From NCBI RefSeq assembly GCF_026967935.1, contig NZ_JAPVBL010000005.1, positions 320,994-384,993 on the forward strand: a stretch of 64,000 nucleotides of DNA. Reading direction: 5' to 3'. The stretch is from Modestobacter sp. VKM Ac-2982. GTDB lineage: Bacteria > Actinomycetota > Actinomycetes > Mycobacteriales > Geodermatophilaceae. The notes beneath the pieces were generated by a model. It did not search any database, was not told where the DNA came from, and saw only the letters and a list, made by a program, of their open reading frames with translations. Of this stretch, positions 44,129-52,888 are shown piece after piece. The first letter of the stretch is position 1; each line of letters begins with the position of its first letter. Both the position numbers and the translations under genes were made by a program.

Positions 44129-44517
44129 GCGCGCCGCCACAGCCCCCCGGCTCGACGGCGGGGCCTTCCAGGCCGTAGCCTGCACTGGCTCGACTGCGGA
44201 CGGGCGAGGAACTCCAGCGGGGACGGCCCCGGCGGGACGACCGCAGCCCGCACGCACCGGGACGTCGAGGTCCACCGGAACTCAGCAGCGCCGCTCGGCA
44301 CGCGGCAGCGCGACCGGAGGACCAGCCCCGGTGCCGGCCGGGTGCACCGCCGCCCCGACCCGGTGCAGTGGCGCACCTGGATGCAAGGCACCTGGACGCA
44401 ACCGCACCTGGACGTACCGCACTGCCCCGCTGGCGGACAGCAGAGGTCGCACCCGTGGCCGCCGGTCGCCGCGCACACGCACCGGTCGAGCCGGACCGAC
44501 GGAAGAGGAGTGAGTGC
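44129..44517 (+). other. Gene-free region / long leader of the polymer gene pair
   Basis: About 390 bases with no convincing gene. TAGCCT (44176-44181) is a possible -10 box for the plus strand, which would give a leader of over 300 bases. Three near-copies of GCACCTGGAYGYA stand at 44373, 44388 and 44404, spaced 15-16 bases apart, so they could be protein-binding sites on nearly the same or alternating faces of the helix. A GAGGAG site at 44505-44510 ends the region. Confidence 0.45.
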
Positions 44518-44607
44518 ATGACAGAACGCCCAGGCCCGCAGCGGGCCACGAGGCGCACCCGATGCCGGGTGATCGCCCCCTCCTCCGTCCGGGGCCGACG
44601 ACGGTGA
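44518..44607 (+). CDS. Possible 29-residue coupled upstream ORF
   Basis: ATG with an ideal ribosome binding site: GAGGAG ends 7 bases upstream. It encodes a basic 29-residue peptide (MTERPGPQRATRRTRCR start, ending RGRRR) whose TGA overlaps a GTG of the glycerophosphotransferase frame as GTGA. Either it is a real coupled small ORF, or it is the true N-terminus of the next gene separated by a frameshift. The sequence alone cannot decide. Confidence 0.4.
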   Translation: MTERPGPQRATRRTRCRVIAPSSVRGRRR

Positions 44608-45731
44608 AGGTCGTCTTCAACAGCTTCGGCGGCCGCTACAACGACAACCCGCGGGCCGTCTACGAGGCCCTCGTCGCGCGCGGCACCGAGATGGACGCCG
44701 TCTGGCTGGCCCGCCCCGAGCTGCGCGGCGACTTCCCGGCCGGGGTGCACACCGAGGAGCACTGGGGCCCCGGCGCCCGGGCGGCCGTGGAGTCCGCCGA
44801 CGTCATCGTCTCCAACGACGGTCTCTCCCGGGAGTGGGACAAGCAGCCGACGACGACGTACCTGCAGACCTGGCACGGCACGCCGCTCAAGCGGCTGCAC
44901 CGGGACGCGGTCTGGGCCCCGGAAGGCCGCCTGGAGATGGTGATGCGGGACATCGCCCGCTGGGACCACCTGCTCTCCCCCAACGCGGCGAGCACGCCGC
45001 ACCTGCGCAGCGCGTTCGGCTTCGACGGGCCGGTGCACGAGACCGGCTACCCGCGCAACGACGTGCTCAGCGCACCGGACCGGGACCGCCGCCGCGCCCG
45101 GGTGCGGGAGGCCCTCGGGATCGCCGAGCACGTGACGGCGGTGCTCTACGCGCCGACCTGGCGGGACGACCTGGTGCTCAGCGACGACGGCCCGGCGCAC
45201 TCCTTCCCGGTCGACCTGGGCGACCTGGCGCGTGGCCTCGGACCTGACCACGTGCTGTTGGTCCGGCTGCACGCGATGGTCTCCGACCAGCTGGTGGTCC
45301 AGGGCCGGGCGCCGCTGGTGGACGTGTCCCGACACCCCGACATCAGCGAGCTGTACCTGGCCGCCGACGTCCTGGTCACCGACTACTCCTCGACGATGTT
45401 CGACTTCGCCGTCACCGGGAAGCCGATCGTCCACTTCACCTACGACCTGGAGCACTACCGCGACGACCTGCGGGGCTTCTACTTCGACCTCGCCGAGATC
45501 GCCCCGGGCCCGCTGCTCACCACCAGCGACCAGGTACTGGCGGCCGTCGCCGGGCTCGGCGAGCGCCCATGGGAGCCCCCGGCGCGGTACAACCGGTTCC
45601 GGGAGCGCTTCTGCTCCCTGGAGGACGGTTCGGCCACCGAACGGGTGCTCCAGCTGTTCTTCCCCCCGGACGGCCACCCCGGCCGGCCGGGCTCCACCCC
45701 CGTGCCCACGAACGACGAACCGAGGAGATGA
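44604..45731 (+). CDS. CDP-glycerol glycerophosphotransferase-like (TagB/TagF family)
   Basis: 375 residues from the GTG at 44604; an in-frame GTG at 44514 would give 405, but its spacing to GAGGAG is only 3 bases. The family polymerises or primes polyol-phosphate chains on the cytoplasmic membrane face. The hallmark TWHGTPLKRL and the CDP-binding VTDYSSTMFDFAVTGKPIVHF are both present, with YLAADVLVTDY between. Only the catalytic domain is visible, with no membrane segment. It is followed by a nucleotidyltransferase, so the two may make a surface polymer. The exact acceptor and donor are unknown. Confidence 0.85.
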   Translation: MKVVFNSFGGRYNDNPRAVYEALVARGTEMDAVWLARPELRGDFPAGVHTEEHWGPGARAAVESADVIVSNDGLSREWDKQPTTTYLQTWHGTPLKRLHRDAVWAPEGRLEMVMRDIARWDHLLSPNAASTPHLRSAFGFDGPVHETGYPRNDVLSAPDRDRRRARVREALGIAEHVTAVLYAPTWRDDLVLSDDGPAHSFPVDLGDLARGLGPDHVLLVRLHAMVSDQLVVQGRAPLVDVSRHPDISELYLAADVLVTDYSSTMFDFAVTGKPIVHFTYDLEHYRDDLRGFYFDLAEIAPGPLLTTSDQVLAAVAGLGERPWEPPARYNRFRERFCSLEDGSATERVLQLFFPPDGHPGRPGSTPVPTNDEPRR

Positions 45732-45733
45732 GC

Positions 45734-46555
45734 ATGCGCACTGCTGACCCGATCCTGACCGGGGGCCGCGATCAGCGGTCGCGTTCCCTGGTCTCCGTCC
45801 CCGCCGCCGAGCCGGTCACCCCCGCCCCCCAGGTGGTGGTGCTGGCCGCCGGCATGGGCACCCGGCTGGGCCGCAAGCTGCCCAAGCCGCTGACGCCGTT
45901 GATGGACGGCCGCAGCATCATGCAGCAGCAGCTGGACGGCATCCGCGCCGTCTTCGGCGACGCCGCCCCGATCACCGCGGTGGTGGGCTACCGGGCCAAG
46001 GCCGTCATGCGGGCACAGCCGGACCTGCTGTTCGCGTTCAACCCCGACTTCGCCGTCACGAACACGTCGCAGAGCCTGCTGCGCGCCCTGCGCAGCTCGC
46101 AGGCCGGCGGCGTGCTCTGGATGAACGGCGACGTGGTGTTCGACCCGGCGGTGCTCGACCACGCCGCCCCCCTGGTCCAGGCGGACCAGAGCTTCGTCTG
46201 CGTGGACACCTCCACGGTCGCCGACGAGGAGGTCAAGTACACCCTCGACGCCGACGGGTTCATCCGCGAGCTGTCCAAGACCGTGGTCGGTGGCCTCGGC
46301 GAGGCGGTCGGGATCAACTACGTGTCCGGCGCGGACAAGCGGGCCCTGATCGAGCAGCTGGCGGCCTGCGAGGCCTCCGACTACTTCGAGCGCGGCATGG
46401 AGCTGTCGATCCGGCGGTCGGGCGTGCGCTTCCAGCCGCTGGACATCTCCCGGTTCTCCGCCGTGGAGATCGACTTCGACGACGACCTGCAGCGGGCGAA
46501 CACCTGGCTGGGCTCCCGGGCGGCCCTGGCGCCGTTCGCCTCCGAGCTGGGCTGA
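45734..46555 (+). CDS. Sugar/alcohol-phosphate nucleotidyltransferase
   Basis: 273 residues. Rossmann-like NTP transferase: VVVLAAGMGTRLGRKLPKPLTPL holds the nucleotide and Lys contacts, WMNGDVVFDP the metal Asp, and VEIDFDDDLQRAN the C-terminal acidic site; the layout resembles phosphocholine or sugar-phosphate cytidylyl/uridylyltransferases. The ATG at 45734 is 6 bases after GAGGAG; another ATG at 45728 abuts it. It overlaps or abuts the preceding glycerophosphotransferase gene, so it may supply its CDP-activated substrate. A palindromic terminator follows. Confidence 0.85.
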   Translation: MRTADPILTGGRDQRSRSLVSVPAAEPVTPAPQVVVLAAGMGTRLGRKLPKPLTPLMDGRSIMQQQLDGIRAVFGDAAPITAVVGYRAKAVMRAQPDLLFAFNPDFAVTNTSQSLLRALRSSQAGGVLWMNGDVVFDPAVLDHAAPLVQADQSFVCVDTSTVADEEVKYTLDADGFIRELSKTVVGGLGEAVGINYVSGADKRALIEQLAACEASDYFERGMELSIRRSGVRFQPLDISRFSAVEIDFDDDLQRANTWLGSRAALAPFASELG

Positions 46556-46565
46556 GGCCCCGACG

Positions 46566-46593
46566 CCCCGCCCGTCCGCGCGGACGGGCGGGG
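46566..46593. terminator. Bidirectional terminator
   Basis: CCCCGCCCGTCC and its complement (12 bp) around GCGC, between the convergent nucleotidyltransferase and F420 oxidoreductase genes. Confidence 0.85.
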
Positions 46594-46604
46594 TGCCGCA
46601 GCGC

Positions 46605-47534
46605 TCACCCCAGTTGAGGGGCGACCTCGGCCGCCACCAGGTCCAGGTGGTCGAGGTCAGTGAGGTCGAGCACCTGCAGGTACACCCGGCTCGCCCCCGC
46701 TTCGGCGTACCGGCCGAGGGTGTCCACGGCCTCGGCCGGCGTGCCGGCGACCCCGTGGGCCCGGAGCTCCTCGACGTCCCGGCCGATGGCGGCGGCGCGG
46801 CGGGCCAGCTCCGACTCGTCCCGGCCGACGCACAGCACCAGGGCGGAGCTGTGGACCAGCTCGCCCGGGTCACGGCCGACCTCCGCGCAGGCGTCCCGGA
46901 CGCCGGCGAACAGCCGGGCGTTGTCCTCGGCGGAGGCGAAGGGCACGTTGAACTCGGCCGCGTACCTCGCCGCCAGCCGCGGGGTGCGCTTCTTGCCGCT
47001 GCCGCCGACCAGGATCGGGATGCCGCCGGGCTGCACCGGCTTCGGCAGCGCCGGGGAGCCGGAGAGCTGGTGGTGCTCCCCGGTGAAGTCGAAGGTCTCC
47101 CCCACCGGGGTGTTCCACAGCCCGCTGATGACGGCGAGCTGCTCCTCGTAGCGGTCGAACCGCTCCCCCACCTCGGGGAACGGGATGCCGTAGGCGCGGT
47201 GCTCGGCGGCGAACCAGCCCGAGCCGATGCCCAGCTCCACCCGGCCGCCGCTCATCTGGTCGACCTGGGCCACCGAGATGGCCAGCGGCCCGGGCAGCCG
47301 GAACGTCGCCGCCGTCATCAGGGTGCCGAGCCGGATCCGGGAGGTCTCCCGGGCGAGACCGGCCAGGGTCACCCAGGCGTCGGTCGGGCCCGGCAGCCCG
47401 TCCCCGCCCATGGTCAGGTAGTGGTCGGACCGGAAGAAGGCGTCGAAGCCGGTCTCCTCGGTGCGCCGGGCCACCGCGAGCAGGTCGTCGTAGGTGGCGC
47501 CCATCTGGGGTTCGGTGAAGATCCGTAGCTGCAC
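46605..47534 (-). CDS. LLM-class F420-dependent oxidoreductase
   Basis: 309 residues, a luciferase-like TIM barrel with the F420-family features GFDAFFRSDHYLTMGG, LARETSRIRLGTLMT, GGRVELGIGSGWFAAEH and GIPILVGGSGKKRTPRLAARYAAEF (each shown as fragments of about 20 or fewer). Cytosolic; substrate unknown. GTG start is 7 bases after TACCTT (47542-47547), so it is probably leaderless. It shares no conserved place in the mycobacterial order that I recall. Confidence 0.9.
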   Translation of the reverse strand: MQLRIFTEPQMGATYDDLLAVARRTEETGFDAFFRSDHYLTMGGDGLPGPTDAWVTLAGLARETSRIRLGTLMTAATFRLPGPLAISVAQVDQMSGGRVELGIGSGWFAAEHRAYGIPFPEVGERFDRYEEQLAVISGLWNTPVGETFDFTGEHHQLSGSPALPKPVQPGGIPILVGGSGKKRTPRLAARYAAEFNVPFASAEDNARLFAGVRDACAEVGRDPGELVHSSALVLCVGRDESELARRAAAIGRDVEELRAHGVAGTPAEAVDTLGRYAEAGASRVYLQVLDLTDLDHLDLVAAEVAPQLG

Positions 47535-47696
47535 GGGGTGGAAGGTAGTCAGCGCAGCTGTCCGCTGCTGGCCACCCAGCACCCCGCCTGCCGGGCGGAT
47601 TGTGGTCTCCCACCGGACCGCGTCGGGGTTCAGGGTGTGCCCGGCGGCGTCAACGGGCAGGATGATCGCCGAAGCGATCAACTCGGAGGTGCTGGA

Positions 47697-48965
47697 GTGT
47701 TCCGCAAGAAGAGCTCGACAGAGGTCATCGGGACCGAGTTGCAAGAGGGGTTCGCCCACATCGGCGCGGCGGTCACCGAGGCCCGTCGGGCGACGGCGGA
47801 GCAGCTCGCCCCGCAGGTGGCAGCCGCGACCAAGGCCGCCCAGAGCGCCTACGCCGCGGACGTGGCCCCTCGGGTCGGGGCAGCCGTGGCCGCCCTCGCC
47901 CCCCAGTTGGACGCGGCCCGCGAGGTGCTCGTCCCGCGGCTGGACGCGGCGACCCGGGCCGCCCGGGCCAACCTCGAGCTGGCGGTGGCCGCTGCGCTCC
48001 CACGGCTCGAGGCCGCCCGGGAGGCCAGCGGCCCGGCGTTCGAGGCCGCTGCCAAGTCGGCCCGGGCCAACCTGGAGACGGCGATCGCCGCCGCGACCCC
48101 CCGGATCGAGGCGGCTCGCGGGGCAGCCGGCCCTGCGCTGGACAACGCCCGTGCCGGCCTGGCCAGCAGCGTCGAGGCGGCACGGGCCCAACTGGACGCC
48201 CGCGGCGCCGAGCTCGCCGCGTCCGCGGCGACCCTCGGCTCGGCCACCGCCAAGCAGGGCGACAAGGTCCGCCAGGACGCAGCAGCTGCCACGGAGGCCG
48301 CCCGGGCTCAGGCGGCCCTGCGGGTCGCGGCGGTGCGCGCCGCCGCCGAGACCAACCGCAAGGCCGCCGGCAAGAAGGCCGACAAGCTGGGCAAGAAGGC
48401 CGACAAGCTCTCCAAGAAGGCGGCCAAGCGCCGCGCAGAGCTGGAGAAGGCAGCCGGCCGGGCCCGCAAGGAAGCCGGCAAGCGCACCACGAAGACCGTC
48501 ACGTCGGTCAAGCGGCGCGTCGGAGTCGAGCCCGAGCCCCGGCGCTGGCCCTGGGTGCTCGGCGTCCTGGCCGTCCTCGCTGCGGTCGCCGTCGTGCTGC
48601 GCAAGAAGAGCGAGACCGACTCATGGACCCCGGCGCCGACCGGCGACGGCCCCGTGCCCAGCTACCGAGAGGACCCCGTGCCCACCTCCCCGAGCACCCC
48701 TGCAGGCGGGACCGAGAGCCCCGAGGCCCAGGGCAAGACGGTCTCCACCGCCGAGACCGCCCCCTCGGACTCGAGCCCCACCGACACCGACGTCGGCGCG
48801 CTGACCGCGCAGCCGGCCTCCGGATCGGACGAGCCGAGCAACCAGTCGACGCCCGAGCCGGGGAGCAGCACCCTGAACGACCCGGACACCCCGGTGGCCA
48901 CCGCCGGACCGGATGGCGCCGACACCGGCGGCCCGGACGGCACGCCCGGCAACACCCGCGGCTGA
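47697..48965 (+). CDS. Ala-rich coiled-coil membrane protein
   Basis: 422 residues; GTG start fixed by GGAGG 7 bases upstream. No characterised family recognised. Residues about 20-290 are an Ala/Arg/Glu helix built of repeating units (AAREVLVPRLDAATRAARANLE, then PRLEAAREASGPAFEAAAKSA and similar), likely a long coiled coil. A Lys-rich stretch (KKADKLGKKADKLSKKAAKRR) and a single membrane helix (WPWVLGVLAVLAAVAVVLRKK) follow, then an acidic Ser/Thr/Pro-rich tail of about 100 residues, probably outside the cell. It could be a structural or wall-spanning protein. The mix of composition is as GC-rich as its neighbours. Confidence 0.8.
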   Translation: MFRKKSSTEVIGTELQEGFAHIGAAVTEARRATAEQLAPQVAAATKAAQSAYAADVAPRVGAAVAALAPQLDAAREVLVPRLDAATRAARANLELAVAAALPRLEAAREASGPAFEAAAKSARANLETAIAAATPRIEAARGAAGPALDNARAGLASSVEAARAQLDARGAELAASAATLGSATAKQGDKVRQDAAAATEAARAQAALRVAAVRAAAETNRKAAGKKADKLGKKADKLSKKAAKRRAELEKAAGRARKEAGKRTTKTVTSVKRRVGVEPEPRRWPWVLGVLAVLAAVAVVLRKKSETDSWTPAPTGDGPVPSYREDPVPTSPSTPAGGTESPEAQGKTVSTAETAPSDSSPTDTDVGALTAQPASGSDEPSNQSTPEPGSSTLNDPDTPVATAGPDGADTGGPDGTPGNTRG

Positions 48966-48985
48966 TCCCGGTCGCACCGCACGCC

Positions 48986-49022
48986 CCGGAGGGGGTCCAG
49001 CCGCTGGCTGGGCCCCCTCCGG
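48986..49022 (+). terminator. Terminator after the coiled-coil gene
   Basis: 16-bp stem starting CCGGAGGGGG with one T-G pair and a 5-base loop, 20 bases after the stop; it separates this gene from lipA. Confidence 0.85.
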
Positions 49023-49064
49023 CGTCCCCGGAGCAGTCGGGCAGGCGGGAGTACCGTGCTGGAC

Positions 49065-50063
49065 ATGAGCCTGGGCATGGAGGAGGCAGCCACGACTGCA
49101 GGGCCGGAGGCCCCGGCGACGACCTCGCCGATCGAACCGGCCGGCCGCAAGCTGCTGCGCCTGGAGGTCCGCAACAGCCAGACGCCGATCGAGCGCAAGC
49201 CCGAGTGGATCAAGACCAAGCTCAAGACCGGCCCGGAGTACACCGAGCTGAAGTCGCTGGTCAAGCGCGAGGGCCTGCACACGGTGTGCGAGGAGGCCGG
49301 CTGTCCCAACATCTACGAGTGCTGGGAGGACCGCGAGGCCACCTTCCTCATCGGCGGTGACCAGTGCACCCGGCGCTGCGACTTCTGCCAGATCGACACC
49401 GGGAAGCCGGCCGACTTCGACGCCGACGAGCCCCGCCGGGTCGCCGAGAGCGTGGCCACGATGGGCCTGCGCTACGCCACCATCACCGGCGTCGCCCGTG
49501 ACGACCTGCCCGACGGCGGAGCATGGCTGTACGCCGAGACGGTGCGTCAGATCCACCAGCAGATCCCCGGCTGCGGTGTCGAGCTGCTCATCCCCGACTT
49601 CAACGCCGAGCCCGACCAGCTGGCCGAGGTTTTCTCCTCCCGGCCGGAGGTGCTGGCGCACAACGTGGAGACGGTGCCCCGCATCTTCAAGCGGATCCGC
49701 CCGGGCTTCCGCTTCGAGCGCTCGCTGTCGGTGATCACCGCAGCCCGCGAGGCCGGCCTGGTCACCAAGTCCAACCTGATCCTGGGCATGGGCGAGGAGC
49801 CGCACGAGGTCGTGGAGACCATGCAGGCGCTGCACGACGCCGGCTGTGACCTGCTCACGATCACCCAGTACCTGCGGCCCAGCGTCCGGCACCACCCGGT
49901 GGTCCGGTGGGTCAAGCCCGACGAGTTCGTCGGCTTCGCCGCCGAGGCCGAGCGGATCGGCTTCCCCGGCGTCCTGGCCGGCCCGCTGGTGCGCAGCTCC
50001 TACCGTGCCGGCCGGCTGTACCAGCAGGCCGCTGCGGCCCGCGGGCTCACCCCGACGCGCTGA
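49065..50063 (+). CDS. lipA: Lipoyl synthase
   Basis: 332 residues. Radical SAM enzyme that inserts two sulfurs into the octanoyl group placed by LipB. The radical SAM motif is [11 protein letters not shown], and the auxiliary cluster cysteines are in [13 protein letters not shown]; the C-terminal RSSYRAG serine ligand motif is present. The ATG at 49065 was chosen because TACCGT (49052-49057) stands exactly 7 bases before it; a GTG nine bases upstream overlaps that box. Followed by the DUF4191 gene, as in mycobacteria. Confidence 0.97.
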   Translation: MSLGMEEAATTAGPEAPATTSPIEPAGRKLLRLEVRNSQTPIERKPEWIKTKLKTGPEYTELKSLVKREGLHTVCEEAGCPNIYECWEDREATFLIGGDQCTRRCDFCQIDTGKPADFDADEPRRVAESVATMGLRYATITGVARDDLPDGGAWLYAETVRQIHQQIPGCGVELLIPDFNAEPDQLAEVFSSRPEVLAHNVETVPRIFKRIRPGFRFERSLSVITAAREAGLVTKSNLILGMGEEPHEVVETMQALHDAGCDLLTITQYLRPSVRHHPVVRWVKPDEFVGFAAEAERIGFPGVLAGPLVRSSYRAGRLYQQAAAARGLTPTR

Positions 50064-50149
50064 GCCCCAGCCGCCGGCCCGCGACAGGGGTCCCGCCGCG
50101 AGCTCGCGCGTGGCGGGAGGTGGCCGGTCCTCCGACTATCCTGGGGGAC

Positions 50150-51013
50150 ATGGCACGCAGCAGGTCCACCGACACCTCCGCCCCCGCCGGCGCCGCGGGC
50201 CGCGGCCCGGCCGGCGCACCGCCCGGGCGCGGCACCAAGGGCTCGACCGCGGTCGGCGCACCGGCCGCGACGGGCAAGGGCCGGCGGGGCAAGAAGCAGA
50301 AGCTGGGCAAGGACGGCCAGCCGAAGGTCTCGCGGCTGGCCAAGCTCAAGCGCCAGGCCGGGATGATCCGGCAGGCCTACTCGATGACCTACAAGAACGA
50401 CCCGAAGCTCCCCTGGATCATGCTCATCGTCTTCGTGGCGGTGGCCGGTGTGGTCGAGCTGGTCGGCATCCTGCTCGGCTCGCCGTTCTTGTTCCTCCCC
50501 TTCGCCGTCCTGCTCGGTCTGCTGGGGGCGATGATCGTCTTCGGCCGCCGGGCGCAGGGTTCGGCCTACCGGCAGGTCGAGGGCCGGCCGGGTGCCGCGT
50601 CCTGGGTCCTGGAGGGCATGCGCGGCGACTGGCGGGTCAGCTCCGGCGTCGCCGGCAACCGGGAGCTGGACTCCGTCCACCGGGTGCTCGGCCGGCCGGG
50701 CATCGTCCTGGTGGGTGAGGGCAACCCGCAGCGCGTCCGCAGCCTGATCGCAGCCGAGAAGCGCCGGATCGCCAAGGTCGTCGGCGACACCCCGATCTAC
50801 GACGTGACCGTCGGCGACGGGGAGGGCCAGGTGCCGTTGAAGAAGCTCAGCGCCCACGTGATGAAGCTGCCGCGCAACCTGGACGGCGGCGAGGTCAACG
50901 CCCTGGGCAAGCGGATGTCGGCGCTGGGTGGCCCGCGCCCGCCGGTGCCGGGTGGGCCGCTCCCCGGCGGCCGGCAGATGTCGGTCAGCCAGCGGCAGGT
51001 CCGCCGCCGCTGA
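50150..51013 (+). CDS. DUF4191 membrane protein
   Basis: 287 residues. A basic, low-complexity N-terminus precedes two adjacent membrane helices (LPWIMLIVFVAVAGVVELVG and PFLFLPFAVLLGLLGAMIVF) and a soluble C-terminal domain (WVLEGMRGDWRVSSGVAGN, GRPGIVLVGEG, AEKRRIAKVVGDTPIYDV). This is the conserved protein that follows lipA in actinobacteria (Rv2219-like, recalled), function unknown. ATG 7 bases after TATCCT (50137-50142); the G-rich spacer might also act as a ribosome binding site. Confidence 0.9.
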   Translation: MARSRSTDTSAPAGAAGRGPAGAPPGRGTKGSTAVGAPAATGKGRRGKKQKLGKDGQPKVSRLAKLKRQAGMIRQAYSMTYKNDPKLPWIMLIVFVAVAGVVELVGILLGSPFLFLPFAVLLGLLGAMIVFGRRAQGSAYRQVEGRPGAASWVLEGMRGDWRVSSGVAGNRELDSVHRVLGRPGIVLVGEGNPQRVRSLIAAEKRRIAKVVGDTPIYDVTVGDGEGQVPLKKLSAHVMKLPRNLDGGEVNALGKRMSALGGPRPPVPGGPLPGGRQMSVSQRQVRRR

Positions 51014-51032
51014 GCCCGGTCCCCCGGCTCCC

Positions 51033-51065
51033 CCACCCCCGGTCGTGATCTGCGACCGGGGGTGG
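51033..51065 (+). terminator. Terminator after the DUF4191 gene
   Basis: Perfect 13-bp stem CCACCCCCGGTCG with a 7-base loop, 19 bases after the stop. Confidence 0.85.
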
Positions 51066-51200
51066 TGTGCGTCCGGGGGGTGCCCGGACGGGTCTCGGCG
51101 CAGGCAGTACCTGTGAGGTCATGGACGGGCTGCCGCGGACGGGCGACGGTGGTCCCGGCCGGACGACCGGCCGCGTCAGCTCCACCGAGAGGACACCACC

Positions 51201-51596
51201 ATGACCACAGACACCGTCCCCCCGACCAGCAGGGGGACGTCCGCACCGGCCCGGCTGCTCCGGCTCGACGGCGTGCTCTGCGCCGCGACGGGGCTGGTCA
51301 CCGGGATCGCCGCCGGTCCGGTCGCCGGGCTCCTCGGCACCGGTTCGACGGGCGTCGTCCGCGCCGTCGGACTCGCCCTGGTCGGCTACGCCGTCGTGCT
51401 CCTCGTCAGCTCCCGCACCCGCCGGACCCGGCAGGCGCTGCGGGCTGCCGCGCTCGGCAACCTCGGCTGGGAGGTGGCGAGCCTGGCGGTCGCCACCCTC
51501 GCCGACCTCAGCACCGCAGGTCGGCTCCTCGTCGCCGCCCAGGGCCTGGCCATCGGGGCACTCGCGCTGGTCCAGCTGCGGGCAGTCCGACAGTGA
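51201..51596 (+). CDS. Small membrane protein next to an HTH regulator
   Basis: 131 residues with four predicted helices (LDGVLCAATGLVTGIAAGPV, VVRAVGLALVGYAVVLLVSS, AAALGNLGWEVASLAVATLA, LVAAQGLAIGALALVQLRAV). No family recognised beyond a general SPW/DoxX-like size. GAGAGGA lies about 8 bases before the ATG. The HTH regulator starts 67 bases after its stop on the same strand and may control it. The two genes stand between DUF4191 and the RDD gene, adjacent in mycobacteria, and are probably an insertion. Confidence 0.75.
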   Translation: MTTDTVPPTSRGTSAPARLLRLDGVLCAATGLVTGIAAGPVAGLLGTGSTGVVRAVGLALVGYAVVLLVSSRTRRTRQALRAAALGNLGWEVASLAVATLADLSTAGRLLVAAQGLAIGALALVQLRAVRQ

Positions 51597-51663
51597 CCAG
51601 GAGCCGGCAGCAGGCCCCCGCCGCGTTGCCCCCCTCCTGGGAGACCCCACCGGGGGTCCTGCC

Positions 51664-52461
51664 GTGACGGGGAGCCTCGCACCCTCGGTGGCCGGCGCGC
51701 TGCTCAGGGAGTGGCGTGCGCGCCGGCGACTGAGCCAGCTCGACCTGGCCAACGCGGCCGAGACCTCCACCCGGCACCTGTCCTTCGTCGAGACGGGCAG
51801 GTCGCGGCCGAGCCGTCAGCTGGTGCTCCGGCTCGGCCAGGCACTGCAGATGCCGCTGGCGGAGCAGAACCAGGTCCTGCTCGCGGCCGGTCACGCGCCG
51901 GAGTTCCAGGACGCTCGGCGCGACGCCACGGCCACCCGGTACCTCCTGGAGGTGCTGGACCTGGCCCTGGCAGCGCACGACCCGTGGCCGGCGTTGGTGA
52001 TCGACGCGCACTTCGACGTCGTCGCGATGAACGCCGCCGTCGAACGGCTGATGGCCCTGGTCGACCCGGAGCTGCTCGACCCGCCGGTCAACGTCGTCCG
52101 GGTCATGCTGCACCCGCGCGGGCTCGCGGACCGGGTGCTGAACCACGGCGCCTGGCGGGCACACCTGCTCCGGCAGGTCCGACGGCACGCCGCGGCTGCG
52201 CCGTCGGCGGACCTCCAGGCCCTGCTCACCGAGGTGGCCGGCTACCCGGACCGCCGCTCGGCCGCGCCGGCGCACGCGGGCCCGACCTTCGCCCTGCCGC
52301 TCGAGCTGCGGGTCGACGACGCCGTCCTGCGGACCTACAGCACCGTCGCGACCTTCGGCACCCCGCTGGACGTCGCCGCCAGCGAGCTCGCCATCGAGAC
52401 CTTCCTGCCGGCGGACGAGACCACCCGGCGGTGGTTCGCCGAGGCAGCCGCCCGGGCGTGA
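51664..52461 (+). CDS. MmyB-like helix-turn-helix transcriptional regulator
   Basis: 265 residues. N-terminal XRE-type HTH (LLREWRARRRLSQLDLANAA, ETSTRHLSFVETGRSRPS) and a C-terminal MmyB/PAS-like ligand domain (WPALVIDAHFDVVAMNAAVERLM, shown in part; MLHPRGLADRVLNHGAWRAHL). Such regulators often control a nearby reductase or membrane gene in response to a small lipid-like ligand. GTG start; no clear ribosome binding site. Target is probably the preceding small membrane gene, by position only. Confidence 0.88.
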   Translation: MTGSLAPSVAGALLREWRARRRLSQLDLANAAETSTRHLSFVETGRSRPSRQLVLRLGQALQMPLAEQNQVLLAAGHAPEFQDARRDATATRYLLEVLDLALAAHDPWPALVIDAHFDVVAMNAAVERLMALVDPELLDPPVNVVRVMLHPRGLADRVLNHGAWRAHLLRQVRRHAAAAPSADLQALLTEVAGYPDRRSAAPAHAGPTFALPLELRVDDAVLRTYSTVATFGTPLDVAASELAIETFLPADETTRRWFAEAAARA

Positions 52462-52465
52462 GCGT

Positions 52466-52888
52466 TCAGCGATCGCGGATGACCGCGGTGCCGGTCAGCC
52501 GGTCGTGCAGGCCGCGGCCGTCGACGTCGACGACCAGCGCCGGGACCAGCAGCACGAGCAGCCCGGTGCGCACCACCGCCCGCCAGAGGGCGAGCCGCCG
52601 TTCCGGCTCGCGGTGGGCCAGCCGCAGCCCGAGCAGCCGCATGCCCGGGGTCTGGCCGGCCAACACCAGGAAGACCACGGTGATCAGCGCGAAGGCCAGC
52701 AGGCTCCAGTTGCGCGGCAGCTGCGGTGCGGTGAACAGGCCGGCGACCAGCGCCGCGGCCAGCGCGTCGACGACGAAGGCGACCACCCGCTGCCCGAAGG
52801 ACGCCAGCGAGCCGGGGCCGGTGCCGGGCAGCCCCAGTGCGGCGCCCCGGGGGCGCTCCTGAGAGGGTTGAGCGTCGTTGCCGGCCAC
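52466..52888 (-). CDS. RDD-family membrane protein
   Basis: 140 residues. After a short soluble N-terminus come three helices of the RDD type: FGQRVVAFVVDALAAALVAG (with the R and D of the motif), LAFALITVVFLVLAGQTPGMRLLGL and AVVRTGLLVLLVPALVVDVDGRGLHDRLTGT, quoted by landmarks TPGMRLLG and GRGLHDRL. Function unknown; a transport or scaffold role is proposed for the family. GTG start 6 bases after TACGCT (52895-52900). Divergent from glnA as in mycobacteria. Confidence 0.9.
   Translation of the reverse strand: MAGNDAQPSQERPRGAALGLPGTGPGSLASFGQRVVAFVVDALAAALVAGLFTAPQLPRNWSLLAFALITVVFLVLAGQTPGMRLLGLRLAHREPERRLALWRAVVRTGLLVLLVPALVVDVDGRGLHDRLTGTAVIRDR

Noticed and set aside
40653-44129. Open frame of more than 1100 codons on the plus strand across leuS
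   Set aside because: Complement of leuS, which has all synthetase motifs; the plus-strand translation is low-complexity.
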